From JAGTVB01 sp049282355 (GTDB taxonomy: Bacteria > Pseudomonadota > Gammaproteobacteria > HK1): DNA of 64,000 nucleotides. Location of the stretch: the NCBI GenBank assembly GCA_049282355.1, contig JBAPTW010000108.1, positions 76,342-140,341 on the forward strand, in the 5' to 3' direction. The position numbers were made by a program, and so were the translations under genes. This document shows, piece by piece, positions 34,084 through 43,128 of the stretch (the first letter of the stretch is position 1; each line of letters starts with the position of its first letter). The notes under the pieces were generated by a model. That model did no database searches. It was not told the DNA's origin and saw only the letters and a list, made by a program, of their open reading frames with translations.

Positions 34084-34896
34084 ATGCAGCCGCTTCAGTA
34101 TCGGGCAATCTTTTTGTCCGACATTCACTTAGGGACTCGTGGCGCGCAAGGGGAGTTCTTGCTCGATTTCCTCACCCATACGAGCTCGAGGTATCTGTAT
34201 TTAGTAGGCGACATCCTTGACCTTTGGAAAATGAAAAATGGCTGGTATTGGCCGCGGGTCAATAATGATATCGTGCGCCTAGTTTTCGACAAGGCACAGA
34301 ACGGCACCCGCGTCATCTATGTGCCCGGTAATCACGATGACTTATTGCGCGATCTCGCGGGCAGCGAGTTCAACGGTATTTTCATCCAACAGGAGGCACT
34401 TCATGAAACCGCAGACGGCAAGAAAATGCTCGTGCTCCACGGGGATGAATTTGACAGCATCGTAAAGCATAATCGCTGGCTCGCGATCATCGGCAGTGGC
34501 GCTTATGAAATGCTCCTGGTGGCCAATCGCTGGTTCAACTCACTTCGGCGCCGATGGGGTTTTTCTTATTGGTCGCTGTCGGCATACGTGAAACACCGCG
34601 TCAAGAACGCCGTGCAGTTCATCAGCAGCTTTGAGCGGGTTGTCACGCTCGAGGCGACCCGGCGCAAGGTCGACGGTTTAATCTGTGGCCACATCCATAG
34701 AGCAACAGTGGAAAAGGTTGGCGAAGTGCTTTATGCCAATTCCGGCGACTGGGTGGAAAGCTGTACCGCGCTGGTGGAAGACGATGCCGGCAATTTGCAG
34801 ATTTTGCGATGGGTGGACGAAAGTGCACACCTTCTCGACCAACGGGACGTTTACGAAACCAGCCGTCGCCGGGCGAACCTAGTACGCGCAGACTAG
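34084..34896 (+). CDS. plcP: PlcP-like phospholipase C (calcineurin-like metallophosphoesterase)
   Basis: A 270-residue dinuclear metallophosphoesterase with the full motif set: SDIHLGTRG, VGDILDLW, PGNHDD, HGDEFD and GHIHRA. The extended matches (YWPRVNNDIVRLVF, SYWSLSAYVKHRVKNAV, NSGDWVESCTALVE) point to the PlcP branch. PlcP removes phospholipid head groups in phosphate starvation, and this branch is distinct from LpxH. The PHO-like repeats upstream support this. Partners in the window are dgkA and plsC (divergent) and the GT4 at 14.7 kb. Annotation as UDP-2,3-diacylglucosamine hydrolase is the main alternative. Confidence 0.82.
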   Translation: MQPLQYRAIFLSDIHLGTRGAQGEFLLDFLTHTSSRYLYLVGDILDLWKMKNGWYWPRVNNDIVRLVFDKAQNGTRVIYVPGNHDDLLRDLAGSEFNGIFIQQEALHETADGKKMLVLHGDEFDSIVKHNRWLAIIGSGAYEMLLVANRWFNSLRRRWGFSYWSLSAYVKHRVKNAVQFISSFERVVTLEATRRKVDGLICGHIHRATVEKVGEVLYANSGDWVESCTALVEDDAGNLQILRWVDESAHLLDQRDVYETSRRRANLVRAD

Positions 34897-34903
34897 CGGC
34901 AAT

Positions 34904-34956
34904 GGACGCTATTTTAACTATGACATGGCGCAGTAGTCTTTAGAACAGCTGCTTAG
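34904..34956 (+). repeat. Short MITE copy (family A, about 53 bp)
   Basis: The left GACGCTATTTTAACTATG and right GGCGCAGTAGTCTTTAGAAC followed by AGCTGCTTA are decayed family ends with almost nothing between. It lies between plcP and the GT2 gene. Confidence 0.55.
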
Positions 34957-35025
34957 GCTTTTTGCCTACCCCAAAGGCCGACCAGCGAAAACGCAAAGCA
35001 CCCAGCGAATCGCGGATGACCCCAG

Positions 35026-35754
35026 ATGAACTTGAAGGACATCTCTGTCATCGTTCCGACCCGCAACGAGGCCCACAACATCGGGACATTCCTTCACTCG
35101 CTGCCTGACGAAGTGAACCTGGTGGTGGTGGATGCAAGCGACGACACTACACCGGAAATAATCCGCCGGCTTCGCCCGCGTCGCACTGTCGTGCTCCGCG
35201 ATCCAAGCACCATCACCCGCGCGCGGCAGCTCGGAGCGGGCTTTTCCACGACCGCCTGGCTAGTGTTCGCCGATGCCGATGTCTCATTTCATTCCGAATA
35301 CTTTCGGCGCTTGTGCCGCCACGGTGCTTGGGACGCTGTTTATGGTCCGAAGCAATCGCACCACGAGTTCACCCGTTACTACCGATGGTGTGCCTATGGG
35401 CAACACCTTTCTGACCGGTTGGGCGTGCCGGCGGCCACTGGCTCCAATCTCGCCGTGCGCCGCAATGCCCTGAATGCCGTGGGTGGATTCGATCCAGAGC
35501 TCGTCTGTAATGAGGATTCGGAGCTCATCTGGCGGGTTAAACGCGCCGGATTTGCGGTGAGCTACGATCCGAGCTTAATCGTGTATGCCCACGACCACCG
35601 CCGTCTTTACCGAGGCTTATGGCGAAAGTCCATCCATTCGATAGTCCGCTGCGCCCTGCTTTTCTGCAATGCAATGCCGTCCCGCTGGCGCGGCAGCGAT
35701 TGGGGCTATTGGTCGTCTCCCGAAAAGCGTCCCCTCGGGCCATCGCACCGCTAG
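35026..35754 (+). CDS. Glycosyltransferase family 2
   Basis: A GT-A fold transferase of 242 residues. The N-terminal nucleotide-sugar site VIVPTRNEAHNIG and the DxD-type motif FADADV are clear. Downstream, ATGSNLAVRRNALNAVGGFD and CNEDSELIWRVKRAG carry the acceptor/catalytic region (ED). No membrane helix is certain. It follows plcP and a short MITE, so co-transcription is possible. A role in glycolipid synthesis is an inference from context. Confidence 0.82.
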   Translation: MNLKDISVIVPTRNEAHNIGTFLHSLPDEVNLVVVDASDDTTPEIIRRLRPRRTVVLRDPSTITRARQLGAGFSTTAWLVFADADVSFHSEYFRRLCRHGAWDAVYGPKQSHHEFTRYYRWCAYGQHLSDRLGVPAATGSNLAVRRNALNAVGGFDPELVCNEDSELIWRVKRAGFAVSYDPSLIVYAHDHRRLYRGLWRKSIHSIVRCALLFCNAMPSRWRGSDWGYWSSPEKRPLGPSHR

Positions 35755-35862
35755 GGCGCTTTCCTATAGCCTATTTCCCACTCCATCAGTATTGTCGAAA
35801 TCCACGCTAGCCTCTCCCCTCGCCCTTCTGTATCCTAGACAAAAGTCTCGGAGTGGTCGGTT

Positions 35863-36141
35863 TTGGCCGATATCGATATTCGGCACAAGCACGCCCTGCG
35901 TCCCGCGGAGACTCGCGCGCTAGCTGAGAATATCGCGGCGAGGGTAAATGAGAGCTTCCCTATCGATTATTACTGGAAAGGGGAGTCCCTGCACTTTAAA
36001 CGCATTGGTGTCAGCGGACGCATCGATCTCGAGGAATCGGAGGTACGGGTCCAGGTTCAGCTGGGGTGGCTGTTGCTCCCCATGAGGCAACGCGTCGAGG
36101 ACCAAATCCGCGGTTACTTGTCCGAAATGCTGGACGCGTAA
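35863..36141 (+). CDS. Polyhydroxyalkanoic acid system family protein
   Basis: A 92-residue protein of the PHA_gran_rgn family, short proteins found with PHA synthesis genes. It shows the typical DIDIRHKHAL start, a central beta-rich GVSGRIDLEESEVRVQVQLG and the C-terminal LLLPMRQRVEDQIRGYLSEML. The TTG start has GGAG 10 bases upstream. A phasin gene at 44.3 kb supports PHA storage, although no PHA synthase is in the window. Confidence 0.75.
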   Translation: MADIDIRHKHALRPAETRALAENIAARVNESFPIDYYWKGESLHFKRIGVSGRIDLEESEVRVQVQLGWLLLPMRQRVEDQIRGYLSEMLDA

Positions 36142-36194
36142 CGTTTAATAAGCGCGGGGCTCCCAAAAAAAAAGAGCGGCTCCCCCTAGGTAGG

Positions 36195-36234
36195 GCAGAC
36201 GGCTTTGCATAACACTGTGAATAAAGCCGCCTGC
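36195..36234. terminator. Hairpin between convergent genes
   Basis: GCAGACGGCTTT and AAAGCCGCCTGC form a 12-bp stem with one mismatch and a 16-base loop, directly after the phoU stop. It is a plausible end for the pst operon, but a T-tract is found only about 35 bases further on. Confidence 0.55.
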
Positions 36235-36235
36235 T

Positions 36236-36952
36236 TCATACCGAGGTGACCTCGACATCCATCACCTCCTTGCCCTCAATGCTGCGGATGCCCTTTCCCT
36301 TTACATAGTAGACCACGTATTCGGCAATGTTCTTGGCATGATCTCCCATCCGCTCCAGGGCCTTGAGAATAAACACCGCATTGATGGCGTGCCCCATATT
36401 GCGCGGATCTTCCATGACGTAGGTGGAAAGATGCCGGATGGCGGCGCCGAACGCCTCATCCAGGTCGACATCCCGGCGAGCCACCTCCAGAGCCTTATCG
36501 GGGTCCATCCTCGCCATCGAATCCAGGGCGCCCGTGAGTAGCCGTAAGGCGAGCTCTGCCATCGCCGGCACGTCCCGCAGTAGACCGTGATTGGGCGCAC
36601 TGCTATCGCCACCGTAAATACGCAGCACCATTTGCGCAATCTTCGCCGCTTCGTCACCGATGCGTTCCAGATCAGTAACGGCTTTTTCCAAAGCGACGAT
36701 GAATCTCAGATCGGAACCCATGGGCTGCCGACGGGCGAGCAGATTAACCGACGCCTCATCGACTTGCACGTTGTAACGGTTGACCAGTTGGTCCCGCTCG
36801 GCGATACGCCGTGCAGCATCCAGGTCCTCGTCATCCAAGGCCTTGACGGCAGCCTCGATCTGCTCCTGAACCAATCCGCCCATCTTGAGCACCAGGCTCT
36901 GAAGATCATTGAGCTCCTCGTCAAACCGCTTTACAGTGTGCTGTTCCACCAT
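36236..36952 (-). CDS. phoU: Phosphate signalling protein PhoU
   Basis: A cytosolic negative regulator linking Pst transport to PhoR/PhoB signalling, 238 residues. It has the two three-helix repeats with the metal-binding E/D-x3-D pattern: DRLERIGDEA-like (VTDLERIGDEAAKIAQ) and its C-terminal counterpart ALERMGDHAKNIAEYVVY. It is the last gene of pstSCAB-phoU, 62 bases after pstB. Confidence 0.95.
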   Translation of the reverse strand: MVEQHTVKRFDEELNDLQSLVLKMGGLVQEQIEAAVKALDDEDLDAARRIAERDQLVNRYNVQVDEASVNLLARRQPMGSDLRFIVALEKAVTDLERIGDEAAKIAQMVLRIYGGDSSAPNHGLLRDVPAMAELALRLLTGALDSMARMDPDKALEVARRDVDLDEAFGAAIRHLSTYVMEDPRNMGHAINAVFILKALERMGDHAKNIAEYVVYYVKGKGIRSIEGKEVMDVEVTSV

Positions 36953-37014
36953 TGCAAGACCCTCTGTAGACGAGCACCCATCGGATGCAAAAATTTCCCG
37001 GCGGATTTAACCCA

Positions 37015-37902
37015 TTAGCCGAAACGGCCGGTGATGTAATCTTCGGTGAGCTTGTGCTTGGGGTTGGTGAAGATATCGGAGGTCTCGCCGACTTCCACCA
37101 GGTTGCCCAGATGGAAATAGGCCGTACGCTGGGAAACGCGAGCTGCCTGCTGCATCGAGTGGGTGACGATACAAATGGTGTAGTTGGTACGCAGCTCGTC
37201 CATCAACTCCTCGATCTTAGCGGTGGCAATGGGGTCCAGCGCGGAGCAGGGTTCGTCCATCAAGATGACCTCCGGGCTCACGGCAATAGCGCGCGCGATG
37301 CAAAGTCGCTGTTGTTGTCCACCGGAGAGTCCGGTCCCCGGTTGGTCCATGCGATCCTTCACTTCTTCCCATAAACCCGCCTTCTCCAGGCTCAATTGCA
37401 CCAGCTCATCGAGCTCTGCTCGATTCTTCGTGAGTCCGTGGATACGGGGACCGTAGGCAGCATTGTCGTAGATGGACTTGGGGAAAGGGTTCGGCTTTTG
37501 AAACACCATCCCCACTCGCGCTCGAAGCTGCACCACATCGAGCTTCTGGTTATAGATGTTCTCGCCGTCAAGGCGAATCTCCCCGGTGACCCGACAGCTA
37601 TCGATGGTATCGTTCATGCGATTCAGACAACGCAAGAACGTTGACTTGCCGCAGCCCGAAGGGCCGATCATGGCGACGATCTCATTCGCACCGACATCAA
37701 GGCTCACATTCCTGATCGCATGCTTGTCGCCGTAGTAGACATTGACGTTGCGCGACACCATCTTCGGATTCTCCACGCTCACCTTGCCTACCGTGCCGGC
37801 GAACTCTCTTTCTTGGAAAGAGGGCGCGGATGTTTTCATTTTGATCGTTGTCGCAGGGGCTTGCGCGGCAACCCTTTGTTGTTGCATTGCGCTGATGTTC
37901 AT
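37015..37902 (-). CDS. pstB: Phosphate ABC transporter ATPase PstB
   Basis: The nucleotide-binding subunit of the high-affinity phosphate importer, 295 residues. Walker A is GPSGCGKST, the signature is LSGGQQQR, Walker B is VILMDEP, and the PstB-specific CSALDPIATAKIEELM follows. The N-terminus is about 35 residues longer than E. coli PstB and low in complexity. It lies 55 bases after pstA. Confidence 0.97.
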   Translation of the reverse strand: MNISAMQQQRVAAQAPATTIKMKTSAPSFQEREFAGTVGKVSVENPKMVSRNVNVYYGDKHAIRNVSLDVGANEIVAMIGPSGCGKSTFLRCLNRMNDTIDSCRVTGEIRLDGENIYNQKLDVVQLRARVGMVFQKPNPFPKSIYDNAAYGPRIHGLTKNRAELDELVQLSLEKAGLWEEVKDRMDQPGTGLSGGQQQRLCIARAIAVSPEVILMDEPCSALDPIATAKIEELMDELRTNYTICIVTHSMQQAARVSQRTAYFHLGNLVEVGETSDIFTNPKHKLTEDYITGRFG

Positions 37903-37957
37903 TACTTCACCTGTTCGCTTGTCTCGCCCTCATGGCACTTGTGGAGGCAGTCGTCCC

Positions 37958-39280
37958 TTACCACCGTCGCTCAAATCGCTTACGCAGATATACGGCCAGG
38001 GCATTCATCATGATGAGAAATCCTAACAGCACCATGATAGCGGCCGCCGTCTTCTCCACGAAGGCGCGCTCTGGACTGTCCGCCCAGAGATAAATTTGTA
38101 CCGGCAGCACGGTGCCCGGATCGAGCGGCCCACCGGGCACGTCGACGATGAAAGCCACCATGCCGATCATCAGCAATGGCGCCGTCTCTCCCAGTGCCTG
38201 AGCCATCCCGATAATGGTTCCCGTCAGCATACCTGGCATGGCCAAGGGCAGCACGTGATGGCCCACCATCTGCATCTTTGAAGCCCCCATACCCAATGCT
38301 GCCTCCCGAATAGAAGGCGGGACGGATTTGAGCGCCGCGCGGCTGGCGATAATGATGGTGGGGAGCGTCATCAGGGCCAACACCAGACCGCCTACCAGAG
38401 GCACCGAGCGCGGCAGCCCAAAGAAATTAATAAAAATTGCGAGCCCTAGCAGACCAAAAACGATGGAGGGAACCGCTGCCAAATTGTTGATATTGACCTC
38501 GATGAGATCGGTCCAACGGTTCTTCGGCGCAAATTCCTCCAGGTAGACGGCGGTTCCCACCCCGAGGGGAAAAGCCAGGCTTAAGGTAACCAGCAAAGTG
38601 TACACTGAGCCCATTACCGCACCCCAGATACCGGCCAGCTCCGGCTGCCGAGAATCGCCGTTGACAAAAAACAGCGTATTGAATCGCGTCTCGAGCTTTT
38701 TGCGCGCCATGAGTTGGTCGATCCACGCGATCTGCTGGTCGCTAACCCGGCGCTCGTTTTCGGGCAGATGCCGATCGATGTGACCCTTGACCAGCATGTC
38801 CACGTCGTCTGAGGTTGGCACCCAGATCGTTTCGCTGGTACCGATGAGCTCCGGATTCTGCATGACCTTTCTTCGCAGCTCGAATCCTGCCCCTGCGCTC
38901 ACGATCTTGTAGAGCTCGCGCAGCTCTCGGCGTTTGCTGACTTGCGGAAAATAGTGACGCAAGGTCGACCGAACCAACGCGGCATAATTTGCACGGGAAA
39001 GGGTCTTCGGGGCAAGAGTACCTTGCGGATCGATTTCCTCAGGATCAAAATAAATATCGAGCTTTACATAAGTCTGCTGAAAAGCGGGTAAACCGGTGGC
39101 AACGATGCTGGTCAGCAGAAATAGCAAAAACGTTAAGCCCAGAAGGATGGCGACCAAGCCGTACAGCCGAAAGCGCCGCTCCGCGCGGTGCCGACCTGCC
39201 AAGCCCTGGCGCATGATCCGGGTGGCGGAATTACTCTCGGCCGCCCCGGGGGAAGACGCCTGACCGGCAGAATTACTCAT
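37958..39280 (-). CDS. pstA: Phosphate ABC transporter permease PstA
   Basis: An inner-membrane permease, about 440 residues. It is longer than E. coli PstA (about 296) because of a large periplasmic insertion after the first membrane helix (about 60-200), as in many Pseudomonas-like PstA proteins. The BPD_transp_1 core carries the EAALGMGASKMQMVGHHVLPLAMPG coupling loop. ATG 39280 is chosen, overlapping pstC by 8 bases; an in-frame start at 39316 would overlap by 44. Confidence 0.94.
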   Translation of the reverse strand: MSNSAGQASSPGAAESNSATRIMRQGLAGRHRAERRFRLYGLVAILLGLTFLLFLLTSIVATGLPAFQQTYVKLDIYFDPEEIDPQGTLAPKTLSRANYAALVRSTLRHYFPQVSKRRELRELYKIVSAGAGFELRRKVMQNPELIGTSETIWVPTSDDVDMLVKGHIDRHLPENERRVSDQQIAWIDQLMARKKLETRFNTLFFVNGDSRQPELAGIWGAVMGSVYTLLVTLSLAFPLGVGTAVYLEEFAPKNRWTDLIEVNINNLAAVPSIVFGLLGLAIFINFFGLPRSVPLVGGLVLALMTLPTIIIASRAALKSVPPSIREAALGMGASKMQMVGHHVLPLAMPGMLTGTIIGMAQALGETAPLLMIGMVAFIVDVPGGPLDPGTVLPVQIYLWADSPERAFVEKTAAAIMVLLGFLIMMNALAVYLRKRFERRW

Positions 39281-40670
39281 ACTGTTCTCGGTATTTTCTG
39301 ACGACGTGTAGCGCAATCACGTTGAGGACCAGGGTAATCAAAAACAGCACCAAGCCAAGCGCAAACGCTGCCAGCGTTTTCGGGCTATCAAACTCCTGGT
39401 CCCCGGTCAGCAAGGTCACGATCTGCACCGTTACAGTGGTCACCGCCTCCAGTGGATTGGCCGTCAGATTGGCGGCTAGCCCCGCTGCCATGACGACGAT
39501 CATGGTCTCACCAATGGCCCGCGAGACCGCCAGCAAAATCCCCCCGACGATCCCCGGTAGCGCCGCGGGCAGAATGACATACTTGATGGTTTCAGAGTGG
39601 GTACTGCCAAGCGCATAGGATCCATCGCGCATCGCCTGGGGCACCGCATTGATGACATCGTCGGAGAGTGAGGAGACAAACGGGATAATCATGATGCCCA
39701 TGACCATCCCGGCTGCCAACGCACTTTCGGAGGCAACGCTAAGGCCGACGGAGGTACCCGCCTCGCGAATGAGCGGCGCCACCGTCAACGCCGCGAAGAA
39801 CCCGTAAACCACGGTGGGGATGCCCGCCAGGATCTCCAGCAGGGGCTTTGCCACCGCCCGGAACTTGCGGTTGGCATACTCCGAAAGGTAGAGGGCGGAC
39901 ATCAGGCCGATGGGAACCGCCACCACCATGGCAATGGCAGAAATGAGCATGGTGCCAGCAAACAGAGGAACGGTCCCGAAAGCCCCCGAGGAGCCCACCT
40001 GATCGGCTCGAATGGCAGTCTGCGGACTCCAGTGCAATCCGAAGAGAAACTCCGTCACCGGCACCGCCTGAAAGAAACGTATGGCCTCGAACAGCACCGA
40101 CAAGACGATGCCGAGCGTGGTCAAAATAGCAACAGAGGAGCTCGCGACGAGGAAGATATTCACCACGCGCTCGACAGCATTTCGCGCCCGAAACTCTGGC
40201 GAGACTGAGCGCCAACCGATAGCGATCCCACCGATAGCAAGCGCCAGCACCACAACCGTCAGCGCCGCCGAGCTGATCGCCTGCAGCTGCAAGTAGTGGT
40301 CGGCAGCCGCCCGCATCGCCGGATCGACCTGACGGGAAACGATGTTTCCGCTAGCCAGGTTCTTGATGTCATTGACCACCAGATTCAGTCGTGCCTCGGG
40401 CAGCGACTGCACCTCGGGCGGAAGATCAGATATGACGAGCTGGGTAATGACCACTGACTGCAGCGCAATCCACAGTGCCACGAGGATGAGCGCGGGAATG
40501 CCGCACCAGAGAGCGGTATAGAACCCGTAATAGCTGGGAAGGGAGTGCAAGCGCTGGCCGGGCGCGGCCCCGCCGTTGGTGCTCACCGCCAAGGAGCGAC
40601 GCCGGCCCAATTGATAACCGACAGCCGACAACACGACAAGCACCAGTATCAGCATTGGCATTGACAACAA
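39273..40670 (-). CDS. pstC: Phosphate ABC transporter permease PstC
   Basis: The partner permease of PstA, 465 residues, again longer than in E. coli because of an N-terminal extension with extra membrane helices and a periplasmic loop. The coupling motif appears as GSYALGSTHSETIKYVILP. The TTG 40670 start is kept because AGG lies 7 bases upstream. ATG 40661 is the alternative. pstS lies 120 bases upstream. Confidence 0.94.
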   Translation of the reverse strand: MLSMPMLILVLVVLSAVGYQLGRRRSLAVSTNGGAAPGQRLHSLPSYYGFYTALWCGIPALILVALWIALQSVVITQLVISDLPPEVQSLPEARLNLVVNDIKNLASGNIVSRQVDPAMRAAADHYLQLQAISSAALTVVVLALAIGGIAIGWRSVSPEFRARNAVERVVNIFLVASSSVAILTTLGIVLSVLFEAIRFFQAVPVTEFLFGLHWSPQTAIRADQVGSSGAFGTVPLFAGTMLISAIAMVVAVPIGLMSALYLSEYANRKFRAVAKPLLEILAGIPTVVYGFFAALTVAPLIREAGTSVGLSVASESALAAGMVMGIMIIPFVSSLSDDVINAVPQAMRDGSYALGSTHSETIKYVILPAALPGIVGGILLAVSRAIGETMIVVMAAGLAANLTANPLEAVTTVTVQIVTLLTGDQEFDSPKTLAAFALGLVLFLITLVLNVIALHVVRKYREQYE

Positions 40671-40790
40671 AGCTTTACCTCGTGTGACCTTGATGTGAAG
40701 TACTTATTCTGGCTCGTCAGCCGTAAAGCGTATGGCGATGCCCTGGGCTACTGGACCAGCAGCATCACCCCCGCCCCATCAAGACGAAAA

Positions 40791-41852
40791 TCAATTGCCA
40801 CTCTCAAGGTCTAGGTTTTCCAGATCGGCAACGCGCTTGGCCACCTGTTCGCGCTCTTCGTCAGACAGGGGGATCAAGCCCCGGTCCGCAAGATAGCCCT
40901 CGGGACCCCAGGCCTGATCGCTGGTCCATTCTTCCAGATACTCGGGAATGCCGGGAATGACGCTGACATGGGCTTTCTTGACATAGAAATACAAAGGCCG
41001 CGAGATGGGATAGTCGCCGCTGGCGATAGCATCAAACTCCGGCTCGACACCGTCAATCTTCGTCCCTTGGATCTTGTCGGTATTTTGATCCAGGAAACTG
41101 AAACCAAAAATGCCGAAGGCCTTCTGATTCGCCCGCAGTTTCTGCACGATCAGGTTGTCGTTTTCACCCGCTTCCACATAGGCGCCGTCCTCTCGCATGG
41201 TATGGCAAACCTGCTTGAATTTGTCCTCATCGCTTTCCTTCATGGCTTTGATGAAGTCAAACGTGTTACATCCCCCTTCCATGGCAAGCTCAGCAAACGC
41301 GTCCCGGGTTCCGGAGGTCGGCGGTGGGCCGAGTACCTCGATGCGGTAATCCGGGAGATCGGGATTCACGTCCTTCCACGTCTTGTAAGGATTGGAGACG
41401 AGCTTCTCACCGCCCTTCGGGTCGGGCACCTTTTTCGCGAGCGCTAAGTAGATATCCCGCAGCGACATGGAAACTTGCGGTGCGGCCTTATCGTTCGCCA
41501 CAACGATACCGTCATAGCCGATCTTCACCTCGGTGATCTCTTTCACTCCCTTTTTGTCGCAGGTCTTTACTTCGGACTCTTTGATGCGCCGCGATGAATT
41601 CGTGATATCGGGATGCTCAACACCAACGCCGGCACAGAAGAGCTTGAGGCCGCCGCCGGAACCGGTGGACTCGATCTTGGGCGTTGGGAAGTCGGTGGTC
41701 TTACCGAAGCGCTCGGCCACCACGGTGGCAAACGGATAAACCGTGGACGAGCCAACGATGTAGATGTAGTCGCGGCCGGCCTGGGCATTAACACCCGAAG
41801 CAACCGCAAAGGTCGCGGCAAGAGCCGCCAAGCCAGTGAACTTTCTAAACAC
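40791..41852 (-). CDS. pstS: Phosphate-binding protein PstS
   Basis: The periplasmic phosphate-binding protein, 353 residues. A Sec signal peptide (about 1-23, ending ASGVNA) is followed by the PstS landmarks IVGSSTVYPF and STGSGGGLKLFC, and then PPTSGTRDAFAELAM, the phosphate-contacting loop. It heads the operon pstS-C-A-B-phoU and has a PHO box about 170 bases upstream. Confidence 0.96.
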   Translation of the reverse strand: MFRKFTGLAALAATFAVASGVNAQAGRDYIYIVGSSTVYPFATVVAERFGKTTDFPTPKIESTGSGGGLKLFCAGVGVEHPDITNSSRRIKESEVKTCDKKGVKEITEVKIGYDGIVVANDKAAPQVSMSLRDIYLALAKKVPDPKGGEKLVSNPYKTWKDVNPDLPDYRIEVLGPPPTSGTRDAFAELAMEGGCNTFDFIKAMKESDEDKFKQVCHTMREDGAYVEAGENDNLIVQKLRANQKAFGIFGFSFLDQNTDKIQGTKIDGVEPEFDAIASGDYPISRPLYFYVKKAHVSVIPGIPEYLEEWTSDQAWGPEGYLADRGLIPLSDEEREQVAKRVADLENLDLESGN

Positions 41853-42019
41853 GGAAATCTCCTTTTCGTGCGTCAGGTACGGTCAATGCTCGTTTTAAAC
41901 CGCCGATTGAATCTGAAACGACCCCTCGCCTTTCGCTATGGTGCGGTACTGGATAAGGCGGGGCAGTCGATAGATACCTCCTGCCGTTTTCTCCTCACGC
42001 CGGAATTCTTGCACGAAAT

Positions 42020-42037
42020 TGTGACAATATTGTGAAA
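42020..42037 (-). promoter_or_regulatory. PHO box of the pst operon
   Basis: On the minus strand, TTTCACA (complement 42031-42037) and TGTCACA (complement 42020-42026) are 11 bp apart. A weak -10 AAGAAT follows 9-10 bases later. The remaining 42041-42286 holds no gene. Confidence 0.75.
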
Positions 42038-42117
42038 CCGGCAATCACTCACCCCAATAAGGTCCCAGCCGGCAGTCATCCGGTGAAGTTAGCGCGTGCA
42101 CGGAGTGTGGTTTAGAG

Positions 42118-42147
42118 GAGGGTCGTCGTTTTTTGAAATAGCTTCTC
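42118..42147 (+). repeat. MITE family A right-end fragment
   Basis: GTCGTCGTTTTTTGAAATAG followed by CTTCTC resembles the family right end. The surrounding 42040-42286 shows no gene. Confidence 0.45.
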
Positions 42148-42286
42148 AGCAGCCCGACATGGCGTCGGTGGAACGCTGAGCAATGCTAGCAAGGCCGACG
42201 AAGCCGGTTCCAGCGTCCGAGCCGCTGGAGTAAAGCGCGGTTGGTAAGACCCGATTCTATTTATTCTTGCCCTACTGTGGGCCTAC

Positions 42287-43117
42287 TCAAGCCTGAATGA
42301 AATCCTTGTTCACCCAGCCTCGGATGGCAATATCCACCTGATACCAACCGTCTCGCTCGTCCAGGATATTGACCAATGTGCCGCGGGACAGGGGTGGGGC
42401 GATGGTGACGGCAGCACGCGTTGGACGGGAGCGAATGTTGAGCTTGGAGACGGCAACCAAACCCCGCGGCAACACTCGCTCGGCTTTGGGCTCCTCCATC
42501 GCACCGTCTTCGGCGCGTTCCTCAGCTAGCAATCGTTGGCGCAACTTGTCCAGTGGGAAAGCAGGCCCCGGATCGCTTTTTCTTCCGGGAGAGATCTCCT
42601 CATGGCCCACAATCGAGGTAATAGGATAATGGGCTATGAGAGTCTCGCAAAGGGCCTCAACCTGGCCGATCTGTGCTTCTGTGTATCGATGCCAGGGGGC
42701 AAGCACCGATTCATTGCGGTGGACTGCTTCGATGACGTCATCGAGCGGGTAATCCCGACCGAACCAGGCGGTGAATCGGGGGCCGGTCTGCTGTAACCGA
42801 CCGGCGTTATCGATCTCGATGCCGACAGCATATCGGTTCAAGCCTGACCGGCCCCGGAAGCTGCTGCGCCCCGCATGCCAGGCGATGCGCTGAAATGGCA
42901 CCAGCTGCGTAATGGAGCCGTCGCGCCCCACGACCACATGCGCCGAGGCCTTGCAAGCTGGGTCGGACAGCGTGCGGACCGCCGATTCGACAGAGCCGCC
43001 CGCGGTATAGTGGATGACGATGGTATCCGGATGGCCTGCCTCGAAAACGCCGCCCTGGTTCGGAGACTCGCTAAAATCGATGCCATCGCCGCTTAGCAAA
43101 TGTTGCTTGATGCGCAT
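42287..43117 (-). CDS. N-acetylmuramoyl-L-alanine amidase with SH3 domain
   Basis: A 276-residue cell-wall hydrolase. An Amidase_2 (zinc amidase) domain (about 30-190) carries IVIHYTAGGS (zinc His), AHVVVGRDG, AWHAGRS and the C-terminal GHEEISPGRKSDPGPAFP with the last ligand. An SH3_3 domain (about 215-275) ends the protein. No signal peptide is present, which fits release through the adjacent holin. ATG 43117 is chosen because GAGGAG lies 7 bases upstream. The holin stop codon overlaps that region, so the genes are coupled. Confidence 0.9.
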   Translation of the reverse strand: MRIKQHLLSGDGIDFSESPNQGGVFEAGHPDTIVIHYTAGGSVESAVRTLSDPACKASAHVVVGRDGSITQLVPFQRIAWHAGRSSFRGRSGLNRYAVGIEIDNAGRLQQTGPRFTAWFGRDYPLDDVIEAVHRNESVLAPWHRYTEAQIGQVEALCETLIAHYPITSIVGHEEISPGRKSDPGPAFPLDKLRQRLLAEERAEDGAMEEPKAERVLPRGLVAVSKLNIRSRPTRAAVTIAPPLSRGTLVNILDERDGWYQVDIAIRGWVNKDFIQA

Positions 43118-43128
43118 CGCGGCACTCC

